Shown here: positions 23,401 to 35,288 of the stretch, piece after piece
Position numbering within the stretch: the stretch's first letter is position 1
Layout of the letters: every line of letters starts with the position of its first letter
The notes under the pieces: generated by a model
What the model saw: the letters and a program-made list of their open reading frames with translations, nothing else
Databases searched by the model: none
Told to the model about the DNA's origin: nothing
Made by a program: the position numbers and the translations under genes
From: Paramecium tetraurelia
Lineage: Eukaryota; Ciliophora; Oligohymenophorea; Peniculida; Parameciidae
Assembly: GCF_000165425.1 (NCBI RefSeq)
Contig: NW_001798988.1
Span: forward strand, 13,204-77,203
Length of the DNA: 64,000 bases
Reading direction: 5' to 3'

Positions 23401-26383
23401 ATCTCTGAGAATTCAACAGTACTTTTACAAACACATTTAACATCACTTACTAATCCAATGCATTTCAATTAGATTTCAGAACCATCCTTCACTTTTAAAA
23501 TGATTTTCTCTTCATCTTGTCTTGTAGGATTCTAATTTTTAAATACTGCATCACTCTCAGAATCTTGCGGATCCTTCATTATTTTACTGGGAGTATAGGT
23601 AATTTAAATAATTTAATTAGATTGTCCCTAAATAATTCCATTCAAACAATCAAGGGTGAATTTGGATCCTTCAGCCTAAATGAAATTGAATTATGCTGGT
23701 CCTACACCATTATTACTTAATTTGATGGAATCATTCACACTCATGCCTCCATCTTCATTAAATTACATTTTAACTGTTGTTTTAGAAACCTCTAATTTAA
23801 CTGATTCGACATTGGCCACAACCATGATTTCAAACGAATGTCTCTCATTCAAAATATATCTCAATGTTTATTTCAATTAACCTAATGATTGAGCCTAAAC
23901 GATTATTTCAAATTATCCTTCTTCGCCACTATCTATCACTTAAGGTTCTTGGAATGTCTTTTTCAATTCTTCCTTTTTGTCAATACAAAGTCTGGCTATG
24001 ATGGCATATCTCAAATTGTTATGTATAAAAAACGTTCTTGACATTGGAGTGTTAATGTAAATTGTACCATAATCAATTTTTATGGGTCCTGCTTAAACTC
24101 TCTTCAAATCATCTGCTGTCAATTCCCTGTTTACATCTCTCACTTGTTTATGAGATTATGGTCTCCCTGATAGTATTCTCTTGACTGGTTATTTTGGATC
24201 AGGTTTGAAATCTACCAATTCATCATCTTATCTTTTTAAAGGTTCATACTATTGGAAGGGTTTGACAACATAAAGACCCTCCTTATGATATGGAATATCA
24301 ATATCATTATCCATGTTATCCACTTGCAATCCCAATTCAAATTCGTAATCCTTAGGAGGTTTTGATCCCTCATCTTTCTACTTTTCTTATGCTTTTGTAA
24401 TTGTTTCAACTCTCTATTGAATTATTTATTATCTCTATTTTTCTAATCGATTATTCCTTGAATCCTATAGGAAATTGTTTGTCTACATAGCAGCTTTGGG
24501 TTTTTTCTAAGTATCCTCAAAGTATCCTTCTACAATATTGCCAGGCTGATGATTTTATTCAATAAGTTCATTATTTCTCTTTTTAACATATTCTATTTCT
24601 TTAGTATCGATGAATTTGGGATCTATTTAGAAATCTTCTGCTCTAGCCTCAGGTCCTCTAGTTTAAGGTCTCTTTTTGGCTATTTTCATGGCTTCTCCAT
24701 TGACTTTAACTGGAATAGTCAAGTAATCATTGAGTATCATGTCTATACTTTGAGAGTATTTTCCAACATTTTTTGGAGTAAATTTAACTTGGATAGTAGT
24801 TTAAGATAAACCATTAATTGTGACACTTTCAGGTTTAAAAAAGAAACAAGAAACCTTTTGAAATGAAATGTCCACTGGATAGGTTTACAAATTAGAAATG
24901 GTGAATAGAATGTCTTTATTGTCATTGACATCGCAATCTCCAAATTGCAATGCTTATTTTGATATTCTTACTAAAGGGAGCAATGCCTTGACATTAGTGT
25001 AAGCAATCAAGTCTTCATCAGGTTATTGAACAATAATTGAGTATTTGATTTCTCTAGTCATTTGCTCCTTCTCTACATCAACTCCAAAACAGATTTTCTT
25101 GGCTAATTGCTGTTCTTTGGGAGTTATTTGAATCATGCAAGTTAAGGATAACTCAACACTGGAATATGCTTAGACATAGCCTGTAGATGGTTGGATAACT
25201 AATAGTTTCTCACTCTATTCTATTCCTAATTCATTGGGTGTTTGTAGGTTTACAATATCATCATTTGGATTTATGATGCCTCTTCTTGCAATGATTTTGA
25301 ATTGATGACCTTTGGGAGCGTTGTTCACATATTTCAATTTGATGACTTTAGATTTGCCCATGTAAAGTTCTCCGAAATCCAAGGATGTCACTTGGGAGCC
25401 TTTAGAATCCATTAGGAATCTGGTGTAATCGACTGAACATGCAGCAATATCCAATTTTTGGGTTCCACCTTCACTGACAATATCCATGGTCTATCGAAAG
25501 TTGCCCATCTCATTAGCCTTGTAGATGATGCTGATCTATTGATATTCTCCAGGGGCAATAGTGATGAGATTAGGCAAGGCCCTTAGATTTAAGACATCGC
25601 TTTTTACTTGAACTTTAGCATCTGCGAAACCCACATTTTAAATCATTAATGATTTGGTATTTTCTGTACCTTATTATACAAATCCAAAATCGATGAATTC
25701 ACTAAATTTTAATTTGGAACATGCTCTATATGCAGCTAAATGTACTTCAGCTCTAAATTCATCAGATTCTATAACAATTACATCTTTATAAAAGGGAGGA
25801 GGTTTCTGATGTTGATTCAATGCAGCAATATCTCGTTCCGATTCCTTAAATAAAACAAGAACCTTCAGACCTAATCCAGCAGCTATGCCTTGTTGCATGT
25901 CATAATCAGCTCGGAATTTGGAAGCTTCCTTAAATACGAATAATTACTTTTGGGTTGTTACACTCTGATTCTGACAGGATATTTGGCCAAATTCTGCACA
26001 TTCAAGATTTGCTCATAAAGGATTCCAGGTTTGATGTCTTCGAATATTATTTCTTTGGGGTCAATGTGAAACATTTCCTTCACAATGCTTCTAGTCGATT
26101 TTGCTGCACTCTATATTCGTGTACCACCAACCCTCGTTTAGCCACTTTGAATTCGTGTGTAACCACTCTGTATGCGTTGACTATTATTCGTTGGCTGGGC
26201 AAAGCTCCCTATGCCAGACGGGACTCTTTGGGCAGATGGAAGGCCTGGACTTCTTTGCATTGCCGATTACACTGTTCTTTGATTTTATAAAGTCATCAAC
26301 GAAGGTTTTGCAGATTGGCTTCTTTGATTCGATAAAATTGGTTAGAGCGAACCTCCTGTAGTTGTGGGGACAGGTTGTTACAT
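17465..26383 (-). CDS. CFAP47: CFAP47-type ciliary protein (MSP/ASH repeats plus calponin-homology domain)
   Basis: Three exons: 25948-26383, 17965-25924 and 17465-17939, with introns 25925-25947 (23 nt, AAG) and 17940-17964 (25 nt, TAG), encode 2,956 residues. I checked the central 7.96-kb exon codon by codon for TGA and found none. After a T/S/Q-rich N-terminus (about 100 residues) there are many immunoglobulin-like MSP/ASH units, e.g. IIFEDIKPGILYEQILNVQN, LDFGELYMGKSKVIKLKYVN and RKAIAFDIEIANPLPENVTY. Near residues 1655-1770 sits a calponin-homology domain (ILRWIELQ, RIVNFGMLKDAHILTAMLLSY, LGIESHLVL-like). Arrays of such units around one CH domain and a length near 3,000 fit CFAP47, a central-pair protein of motile cilia. 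HYDIN is larger and lacks this CH placement. Confidence 0.85.
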
Positions 26384-26580
26384 TATTTTTTAAAATTATA
26401 TATATATATAAAATAAACAAATTAGAAACACAGTTCAATTGTGATATTTCAAATGTTAAATTATCTTACGATTAATTCTTCTAGTCTGCTCATCAGTTGG
26501 CTTGATTTCTTTACTATTTTTAGTTTTTCTTCGCGTAAACTAAGCTTTAATAATTTATATACAAAATTTTAAAGGGATTA
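26384..26580. promoter_or_regulatory. Short divergent intergenic between CFAP47-type and RING genes
   Basis: 197 bp between two divergent start codons, with an (AT)n run near 26400-26412. Both promoters must lie here. No specific site can be assigned from the sequence alone. Confidence 0.4.
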
Positions 26581-27330
26581 ATGAACAAGCAATAGAAGAA
26601 AACCCAAAAGCAAAATGAGAAGTTAAAGATATAAAGCCAAGAAAATGATAGCCCCCAGAACATAGAAGATATAATACATGACAAGAATGATTTCATTTGT
26701 CCCATCTGTTTAAATTACATTGTGGCAGCTGTCTCCTTAAAATGCGGACACACCTTCTGTGAAATATGTTTGCATGAATATTTGCTGTATTTCAAAGGCT
26801 GTCATATTTGCAATGATAACATGAGAAAATCTAAATTCGCCTATTGTTATTTATTAGATCAGATGATTCATGAATTCATCAAATCACATCACCCTGAAGA
26901 ACTAAAAACCTATGAGATGGCTAAAATCAGCAACAAGGAGTGGCGAAAAAAGAAACAGTACTATCCATTTATAATCCTTAGAGTCCAATCCATAGATGTT
27001 GGTTAGTAGATCGATGTAAGAGATCCCAATTTCGTCTGGAATGTTGGAACTATCAAGAGACTCAAGATATCCTAGGAGGTAGGCAAAATCAAATACCTTG
27101 TCATTCACTACGAAGGCAAATCAGACAAACACGACGAAGAAATAGCCGAAAACTCTCCAAGGTTTGCTGCCTTAGGGTTCTACACAAGCAGAAATGACAT
27201 TCCTAAATATTACAAACAGACCAAGAATCCCTTTTTAAAAAACCTATTGTACATAGAGTGCATGGATCCAAATGACAACCAATTCAATTAATAGTTTTTT
27301 ATAGAAGACAATTCTAGCGAAAGTGAATGA
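26581..27330 (+). CDS. RING-HC finger protein with C-terminal barrel-like domain
   Basis: Intronless, 249 residues. Residues 40-77 form a complete C3HC4 RING: C40 and C43 (CPIC), C55, H57, C60 and C63 (CGHTFCEIC), C74 and C77 (CHIC). RING-HC fingers usually recruit E2 enzymes, so E3 ubiquitin-ligase activity is likely. The C-terminal half (about 135-230) reads QQIDVRDPNFVWNVGTIKRL, YLVIHYEGKSDKHDEEIAEN and SPRFAALGFYT. This resembles the Tudor/chromo-barrel-like pattern in which 'W..G.V' is followed by 'I.HYEGW...YDEWI'. That part is inferred. Codon use and GC look like the flanking housekeeping genes. Confidence 0.85.
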
Positions 27331-27524
27331 AAATATATATTATAAATTAAAATTTTATCAATTAAATCTCAAAGATACATCTTCATTTGACACTAGCCTC
27401 TCAATCACACTTCGACAGTATCATCTTCTTTAAAAATACTTGCAATGCAAATGCGAATCATAAAAAAGTCCTCATTTATTTATAACGTTGATTAATTTTA
27501 TTTGTAAATTTTAACAGACTGTTT

Positions 27525-28213
27525 ATGTAGCAACTTAAATTAAGCAATAGCAAAGAGAATTAAGATTGGGATTTTAGTAAGGTGGAATCAAGAATCTAGC
27601 TTTTAATAGAAGAGAATTAGAGATTGAATTAATCGCTCACAACAAAGATGGAAGAAATCTAATAATTAAAAACCGAAAACAATCATTAATTAATGGAGTT
27701 GAATAAATTTAGAGGCTAAGATTGTGAGCAAAAGATTTTAACTGAAATTATTCTACAAAAAACTACTGATTGTGATAAAAACAAGAGATAATTATTGAAA
27801 GCTGAAAAATCTATTGATGATTTGGAATAAGAACTTAGTATACTTAAATCTGAAAAGGATCAGTATTCTAAATAAATGCTTTAAGCATAAACTTAAAATA
27901 TTTTATTAGAATAAGAAAGATTGAAATAAATAGACGAGTTAAAAACCTAAGTAAGAAAAAGTAATTAAGGTTCCAACAATTAAATTGATTAATTGAAATT
28001 TGAAGTCAATAAATCTTAACTAGAAAACGATTCTTTGAAAGTCTAATTAAAGCAATTATAGGATGAAAATGTATTAATCTATATAAATATTCATAGTCCT
28101 CAATTAAAAGACATTTAGGTTGTTTAAGTGGGTATATACTCGAAAATGAGCAATTAAGAAAAGAAAATGAAAGTTTGAATTAAAATTATTAAGCTTTATT
28201 AGCAAAATAATGA
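27525..28213 (+). CDS. Coiled-coil protein, 220 residues
   Basis: Starts MQQLKLSN at ATG 27525. Intron 28071-28096 (26 nt, phase 0, TAG) joins the two exons; without it the frame closes within about 45 codons and loses its heptads. Nearly the whole protein is coiled coil (RIQLLIEENQRLNQSL, SIDDLEQELSILKSEKDQ, ENEQLRKENESLNQNY). Only a short CLSG segment just after the intron breaks the pattern. It has no other domain. Likely a structural or scaffolding protein; family unknown. Confidence 0.8.
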
Positions 28214-28404
28214 AATAATGAAATCTTGATTATCACTATCTTTTTATTATAATCATTATTAAATTTGAATTATGACCATCATTTAAATATTGAATCATTT
28301 TTCATTATTTTAGAATCTATGATAATATATATCATCATTTAACTACTTCAAAATGAGAACTATCTTGTAAAAATGAAAGATTATGAAACAACAATAAAGA
28401 AAAA

Positions 28405-30093
28405 TCAATAGACATATACATAGCCATTTTCACATCCAACTAAAATCCATCCTTCTTCAACTATCATCTCATAGATTCCTGATTTAGCTTAAAGTACTCT
28501 GTAATTGTGCATTTATCTTACATCAAAGGTGACAATCTTTCCATCTAAACTAGATATATGGAATTGTTGATTATAAAATAATATTTTAGTGATTGAACTC
28601 TAAAGAATATAATTTAATGGAATACCTTGCATAAGCATAATTTTTCAATTAATTTCATTGAATTCCAATTGTAGATGTAGATAGATCCCAAAATATCTCC
28701 TGCTACAATAATCTACTAACCAGTTCCAATGAGACATAACTCAACAATGCTGTCTCCTAATGGATCACTTTTGCCGATAACCTAAAAGTTGGTATTATAA
28801 TAAAATTACTTTTCCATCTTCAAAATTGATGAATGCAATAGTGGAATCACTACTTCCAGTTGCAATGATTGGTTATTTGTGATGTTAGACAAAACAGACG
28901 ACATCATCCTTATGATAATTGTGTTTATGTGCAACTGAACTTATTTTAACAACTTATTCAGAAGTATTGGGTTTCCAAACTCTAAATGATTGATCAGCAG
29001 AACCACTTACAACTAGTTTACCATCTAAAGTGAAACCACCACAGGTAATTTCTGCTTCATGTCCAGCAAATACACTCATTACTTCACCTGTGACTCCATT
29101 CCACATCCATAAAGTAGAATCTTAGAATCCTGCCAAAATAACATTTCCTTTTGGATGCCATTTCAACACACTTGGTTCTGTTTGACTTCCATCAAGTATT
29201 TTTTCACTCATATCATTTAATAAATAGATATATATCTTTCCTGTTAATATACCAGCAGCAACGTATTTGCCATCAAAACTAAAATCAACCAATCCTACAG
29301 TTTCATCGTATTTCTTTTCAAAAATTACTTTTTGAGTGCTGAGTTTAATAAGTTTTAGATGATCATCTTCAGAACCACTGGCAATAATATCTTTTGAAAC
29401 AGGATTTTAAGCAAAAGTGCATATAACTTTATTATGTATTTTCAATTAAGCTTTAGATTCATCAATTTTCCAACTTGGATCAATGTGATTGTCATCAATT
29501 TATTCTAACAATTCAGGCTATTATTTAATCATTTATTCTTCTTCTTCCATTATCTTCTCCTCCTATTAGTCAACTTCTTTTTCTAGGGCTTCTAATTCTT
29601 GATTATCCACCTCAACAACTTCACCTAAATCATCTTCCCACGCATCACTCCTTTAACTAGCTGCATCATCGAATTTCATTATCAAATATCCTTTAACCTA
29701 CTCCTCTGTGATGGTATTAAGATTCTTTAATTATGAATATCAAAATCATTACAATTTTTTCGAACTCTTCAGAGACATCAATTATATTATACTATTTGTA
29801 TTCTTCGATGATGTCTTGATTTTGTAGGAGACTCATGGCATATTTCATTGGGAATGCAAAGTTTAAGGTCTTGTCTTGATTCCTCAATCTAAAGTCATCA
29901 ATTAACTGATTTACTTTATGGTTTAGTCAATCAATTGAATGTGTCTTTCTTGCATCATCAATTCTTTGGCTAGTGCAATTTCTTGTTCTGCAGAATGGCC
30001 TTCATCGTTGCTCAAATCCCAGAATGATTTCTCAGTGAGTGCTAGCTTCTATTTGAGGAGATGCAGAAACTATGTCAAAGGATCGTGCTCCAT
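28405..30093 (-). CDS. AAMP: AAMP-like WD40 protein with N-terminal helical extension
   Basis: Five exons with introns 29889-29914, 29725-29752 (ends AAG), 28782-28809 and 28600-28625, 526 residues. The C-terminal 380 residues form a WD40 propeller. Its segment EPSVLKWHPKGNVILAGFQD, then LWMWNG, then ITCGGFTLDGKLVVSGSADQ, matches AAMP (yeast Sqt1, the uL16 chaperone), as does the acidic stretch DDLGEVVEVDNQELEALEKE before it. The first about 110 residues (QEIALAKELMMQERHIQLI...) are helical and not part of known AAMP. The alternative is two genes: an upstream one ending at 29666 and AAMP starting at ATG 29679. They would overlap by 14 bp on the same strand, which is unlikely, so I prefer one gene. 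Confidence 0.75.
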
Positions 30094-30131
30094 AAATTAA
30101 AAATAATTAAAAATAGTTAACGATTATAAAC

Positions 30132-30824
30132 ATGAGCTCTATTACGTAATTAGATTAGGAATATAGAATGTTATTTGAGCAAATTATGGGAATGCTCGAT
30201 CAATTGTCATCAATTAGTTTGGAATTTGTAAGCTCCAAATTAACATTTCTAGAAAAATACTCTTAAACTTTAAAATCTTCATAAGTGGATGCTCGACAAC
30301 ATAGAAATAATTAAATAAAAAATCTCATCGAATATGTTAAAATGCATCGCAAATCCAAAGTTCGATCTGTGATTCATTCCCCATCCAATAGGACATTCCA
30401 TCATCACCATCACAACTCTTTGGATATGCAGGATGTCCAATTAAAAGATAACATCTCTGTGATTCCCAACTCTAGTACTGCTCCTTAAAAAAGTTTAAGT
30501 GACACCAAGCTTGTGCATACAAAAACTATTAAAAACATGCTATAAAAGATGGTTTCTAAAAAGAACAGCTCGCCTTAGAAAAGTGCAACAGAACCCTTAA
30601 TTAAAATACTTGAAAGTGCAATGGCTTTATTGGAAACACACTAGTAATTCTATTAAGACGACTATGATTAATTAAAGAAAGAATACGATGAAGTATTATT
30701 AAATAATCCATAAATTATGGCCAAAGTAAGTTTGCAGAATAAATCAAGCAAAATTAAGGAAAACTTGAACTCTCTAATTGAAACTTAAAAATCGTTCAAA
30801 TCCTATTTGAATTCTATAATGTGA
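30132..30824 (+). CDS. Unknown polar/helical protein, 230 residues
   Basis: Intronless frame from ATG 30132 to TGA 30822-30824, 38 bp from the divergent AAMP-like start. The N-terminal 90 residues are amphipathic helices (LDQEYRMLFEQIMGMLDQL). A histidine run (five His) sits near residue 105 inside a serine-rich stretch. The C-terminus is again helical (LIKILESAMALLETHQQFYQ, QLKKEYDEVLL). No family recognised. Confidence 0.75.
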
Positions 30825-31038
30825 ATGATGACAAGTTTTATATATATAACTAGTTCTTAAGATTATAGTATTGATAAACAAATCAATGACCTAGATCTCT
30901 TATATTAATGTGGTTTCCATGATATTTTTAATGAATCAATAATTCTATTTTTTAGTTTGATTTCCATAACATTTTGGTTATCTTATACATTATTATTATA
31001 TAACACATCAGTATTAATTATTTTTAAATATACACATA

Positions 31039-31819
31039 ATGATTTTCAATTCTGAGTTCTCAGGTCAATAACAACATACAACATAACCTATAGTAACTGG
31101 AGGCAGTGTAATAGCACTAGCTTACAAGGGTGGTGTAGTTGTAGGAGCAGATACACTTTGTAGTTATGGAAGTATGGCAGATTTCAAGTACAAATGCATA
31201 ATTTACATCTAGAAATGTTGAGAAGATTGCTCAGGTGTCTAAGAACACAATTTATGTTTCAAGTGGCGAATTTTCTGATTTTCAATAAGTAGTGAGGGAA
31301 TTAGCAAAAATCGACAGATCAGCCTTATAATATGACGATGGAGTCCATCCATCCCCTAGAGACTATGGCAATTACTTAGCGAGATTGTCATACAAGAGGA
31401 GATGCAAAATTAATCCATTATATTTATAGAATGTGATCGCAGTATTAATATCTCCTTATCTAGGGATTTCATAATGGAGAACGATATCTAGGTCTTGTTG
31501 ATATTTATGGTACTTACTTGGAATCAAATTTCGTGACCACTGGTTTTGCAAGCTACTTCTGTAAAGCCATCATTAGTAATTATTGGAATGAAAATTGCAC
31601 TCTTGATTAAGCCAAATAAGTGATTAGGGAATGCTTCAAAGTAATTCAAAAATTGTATTGTAGGTGTTATTCTGCAGAGATTGCAGAGCTCACGATGTGA
31701 TCCAATTGGCTTATGTTGATGAGCAAGGAACACACATTGAGTAGCCAGAGAGAGTGGAAACCAAGTGGGATTTCAGTGGATTCAAGAACAGAGCAAATGA
31801 GAAATTACACACATAATGA
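31039..31819 (+). CDS. PSMB4: Proteasome subunit beta type-4 (PSMB4, beta-7)
   Basis: Four exons with introns 31188-31212 (25 nt), 31442-31463 (22 nt) and 31641-31663 (23 nt), all TAG, give 236 residues. The mature part begins at TQPIVTGGSVIALAYKGGVV, followed by GADTLCSYGSMADFKNVEKI, YVSSGEFSDFQQV, ARLSYKRRCKINPLY and the strand YLGLVDIYGTYLESNFVTTGFASYF in pieces. These are signatures of the non-catalytic beta-4 subunit (TQNPMVTGTSV and GSYGS in human). It forms part of the 20S beta ring and has no catalytic role. The N-terminal propeptide (about 14 residues) is short compared with human. Confidence 0.93.
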
Positions 31820-31856
31820 ACATAATAATTATTTGATTTATATATTTTCATATTCC

Positions 31857-32147
31857 TCAAGGATCAGATACTTGTGGTCTAGTCGAAATAAAGCTCTCTC
31901 TGCCAGTGGGCTGCCATTCCATTGCTTCGTACCAGAATGTACGCAATTTCATGTCTCTGCATCTGATGAATCTTTCAAATCGGCTTGATCTCCAAAAGAA
32001 TTTATCGATTCTCTCATGAGAATGGTACAGGATATCATATAGACACACTGGTAACAATGTGCCCAAAGTTGTGAGTACCATGCACACAGGTGCTATTTTC
32101 AACACTGTTCTCAAAGGGATCGGATATGAACTATTTGGTACAGGCAT
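31857..32147 (-). CDS. Small single-helix membrane protein, 96 residues
   Basis: Complete frame with ATG and TGA, 37 bp from the convergent PSMB4 stop. Residues about 14-38 (VLKIAPVCMVLTTLGTLLPVCL) form one hydrophobic helix. Before it is a proline-rich start (MPVPNSSYPIPLR) and after it a basic, aromatic segment (HERIDKFFWRSSRFERFIRC). Base composition is coding-like and higher in GC than the gaps. Possibly an organellar or ER accessory subunit, but I recognise no family. Confidence 0.6.
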   Translation of the reverse strand: MPVPNSSYPIPLRTVLKIAPVCMVLTTLGTLLPVCLYDILYHSHERIDKFFWRSSRFERFIRCRDMKLRTFWYEAMEWQPTGRESFISTRPQVSDP

Positions 32148-32173
32148 AATTATTTATTAATATTATTGTTTAA

Positions 32174-32214
32174 TCAATTATTATCTTCTCCATCCATCAA
32201 TTATTATCTTCTCC
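32174..32214. repeat. 18-bp direct repeat around a stop codon
   Basis: The 18-mer tcaattattatcttctcc occurs at 32174-32191 and 32197-32214, separated by 5 bp. The right copy contains the TGA stop and last five codons of the minus-strand gene; the left copy lies in its 3' flank. Confidence 0.9.
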
Positions 32215-33267
32215 AAAAGCTACCTCATACAATTCCTGCATTCTTTTCCTCTTCAATTCCCGCTTCAATTGAGCTTCCTTATCAACTGTCATTACATCCT
32301 CATCTGGCTAAAATACAACTGTCTTCCACCCTCGAAATAATTAATCTCCTGGCTAATGGATCTTGCCTCTCACCGTTTTTAGATTCTCATTCTGTTTCCT
32401 TATCTAAAGAGCCTGTCTCTTCTTCAATTGATTCTCATTCATGTACATCTTAAAGAATTGATCATCATTGTTATTGTAAGTACAATACATATTGTACTTC
32501 TCTTCTCGATCACATAAATTAACAACTTTCTGATAAAATGGTAATTTCTTATTTAACTCAATTGTCTTCTGCAACAATGGATGATTTTTCAAATCGTTAT
32601 CATCTTAGATCTATTTTAAAGAGATCGACTTCAATTCATCGATAAAGAATAGATAAAATAATCCTCTTCGGAATTACTGTCTGTTCATCAATGGTTTCAA
32701 TAGTTCGAATAAATCTGATTGACTCTTAAAATGATTCTCAGCGTAAATCAGGTAGGCCTATTCAAAGAGTTTGGCATATTGTTGTATTTCTTAGATTAAC
32801 ACATCCTTATCCTTACAATCAGCAGCTCTAAACATTATTTGAATTGAAGTATATGAAAACCTGCTTAAGACTGATTAAAGGGATTTCTTCTTAGTTCCTA
32901 ATATCTTGACTAAAACCTTCAAAGTGTTTCTTATGCCCAAAACTGCATGCTCTTTAAATCTACATTAAGACATTCTGACACCAGTTTAATTAAAAAAATC
33001 TTTGGTTGCTGTGATATGATTCCCTCTGCATTTGATGTCTATTTCCAATAATTTTGAAAATTAAAAATTGGACAATTCTTATTTAGGAACTTTAAAAGAC
33101 TCATAAATCCGTTTAAGTTTTTGAGGAGACTTCACTTGAAATTAGCAAGCATTAAAGAGAATTCGAGCCACATGTGCCCAATTCCTACAATCTTCTCCTC
33201 CAAAACTATCAACTATTTTGATAAATTCTTCCACCAAACCAGGCTGGCTCATCATTTTCTTCGCCAT
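32197..33267 (-). CDS. Unknown protein, 356 residues
   Basis: Intronless frame beginning MAKKMMSQPGLVEEFIK. The first in-frame ATG is used; a second lies four codons later. It is mainly helical and contains several cysteines (EDCRNW, FNACQF, IKCRGN, MSQCRF, RAADCKD). It ends with a basic helix, KREL KRKRMQELYEVAF, and a short acidic tail. The region WAHVARILFNAC...QKLKRIYESF looks ordered. I see no catalytic motif and cannot assign a family. It is tightly packed: 49 bp to the small membrane-protein gene and 94 bp to PRMT5, all on the minus strand. Confidence 0.8.
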
Positions 33268-33361
33268 TATAAATTTTTAATCTGTTTTCTGCCAAAAAAA
33301 TTAGTTCTTCAATATCCTTAAAAAAATTGTATTTATAAATATACACAATTTAGATATAAAT

Positions 33362-35261
33362 TCATTTAATTTCAATTATTTATTTTTTCCCATTCTCATT
33401 ATGAATTCTACTTCCATCCAACAATTAATCGTCCTCACTCAACACTGAATTAAACCACTCATACCAAACCCCTTCCTCATTGTTCACTCTCTTAATTGTG
33501 AATTTCAACTTCTGCTTCTTTGCTATGTTTACAGGTTTCTAATGAATTATTGAGTTTCAAATACCTCAAATGGAAAATAAATAGGGAACCAAGAATACAT
33601 ATCTGGAGTACTATTATTTGGATGTGTACTGAGTTCAATATCCTCATACAATTTGGATGTGAAATACCCAGCCATTCCATGAATCAACAAATCCTGTTTA
33701 CACTCAAAAACCAAGTTCTATTTATTTAATTAAATCTTCATACTTGTTCCTATGCTAATTGATTTTCGTTGTTGAAATCTGGATGTTTAAATTGCATGCA
33801 TTTTTAAATGTCATGTATTGTGTAATACTTCTAATAATGAACGACATAGCTAGAATCATATCCATAGCTCTTTTTAACCTTTGCATGCAATTGGGGACAA
33901 CTTACAGGAACACAGTATGAGACAGAATCACAAGGAATACTTACAGCATCTGGTTATAAAAACCTTTAAGCCCACATCAAACATTCGGGTGACAATTCAT
34001 TATCTCCAAAACTACCCAATAATTCAGAAACAATTAGATCAAACTTTAGTTCAGTTTACCAAGATTTTAAATCATCCAAAACTATTTCCACATCCTTCCA
34101 TTACTTTTATCTCTTCTTTTAAAACACTAATGTCATATAAGCATATGGATTTTTCTCTAATGCCACTATCTTTGTTTTGCATTTTGCACCTTAAGCTGCG
34201 AAAATCACCCTCTCCAAAATACCTCCTCTTCCTGCACCTGCCATTAAAATATTGATCTCAGCCTTTTTGACATTCTTCAAGTATTTTCTGCAAGCATCCT
34301 CATACAAATCATATTTTATTTTGTCCTATTCAAAGACCTCATAGGTTCCTGAATTCAAATTATCTTTGTATGGTTAAAGAGGTATTTATAATTCATCGAA
34401 AAATTCAGATGCTAAATGGGCTTGCTCTGATAAGGGCTATTAATTTTTGAATAGATGAATCAAGTATTATCTATGATCAGCCAAATCTATCTAAGGGGAT
34501 TTGGCAGATATTGAAATGTAGTTTTCAAATTGGAAATATGAAGTCAAAAATTAGTTTTAGATATCATCCAATTTTGGAGCTCCTTGATCATTCATTGAAA
34601 AGAGATCTTGATTCAAATGCACAAATCGTATGTTTTCAGATAACCATTTTCTTTGCTCATTCTAGGTTATTTATTATTACAAGTATTACCTTTGTTGTCA
34701 TCTCCTTCTTTAATCTAAGGAGTATTGGGATATTGAATTATAATTCCTATCTAATTTGGTTATACTTAATCCAGTCCTTTGTGATTTCTACGTCCAACAC
34801 AAATGTGTTCAAATCAATGAAATATTTGGTAGCCATCTAAGGTTATAAAGACATTATACTTTTCTTATGAATTTGGCTAGTTTAACTGGATCACTATTTG
34901 AACTTAAAATAATTGATGGTACACCCAAATATGCTGCAAATTGTATTTCCTATTTCAATATCTCTCTATTCCTTTTTCTCACCTCTTTGTTCTCATCGCT
35001 TAGACTGAGGTTGGAGATTAGAAAGTGCAACTTCTAGATGTCATCGGATTTAACTTCTAATTCTGATTTTAAATAAGAATGCTTGATGAAATCATTAATA
35101 TTTCCTTCTCTTTCAAAATTGGCTGGGAAAATGGGCATAATGATGGCATCGAATTTCTTCTTGTTTACAATAGTAAGAATTTAGGGCACCGAATCTTTGA
35201 GTTCTTAAAAATACCATACGGTTTTTAATCCCCAAGGCACAGCCTCAAATTTGTAAACCAT
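33362..35261 (-). CDS. PRMT5: Protein arginine methyltransferase 5
   Basis: Five exons, introns 34837-34859, 34662-34689, 33718-33743 and 33539-33564 (23, 28, 26 and 26 nt, all TAG), 598 residues. The N-terminal part is a TIM-barrel-like region (FDAIIMPIF, AAYLGVPSIIL). The SAM-binding motif is ILMAGAGRGGIL (about residue 323). The double-E loop is SELLGSFGDNELSPECL (about 395-411), the PRMT5 hallmark. TYEVFEQD keeps the Phe (about residue 293) that in human PRMT5 (F327) favours symmetric dimethylation. The C-terminal beta-barrel follows (MAGYFTSKLYEDIELS, YSWFPIYFPFE). It transfers methyl groups to arginines of Sm proteins and histones. Slightly shorter than human (637). Confidence 0.95.
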
Positions 35262-35288
35262 AAATTAAAATATTTATTATATAATATT

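Noticed and set aside
26184-26438. 84-residue minus-strand frame over the CFAP47 start
   Set aside because: Shadow frame of the first CFAP47 exon; the real frame begins at 26383 and leads into MSP domains.
26440-26560. Possible extra 5' exon of the CFAP47-type gene on the minus strand
   Set aside because: Two frames look mildly coding, but no start codon with a proper intron joins them to the first exon.
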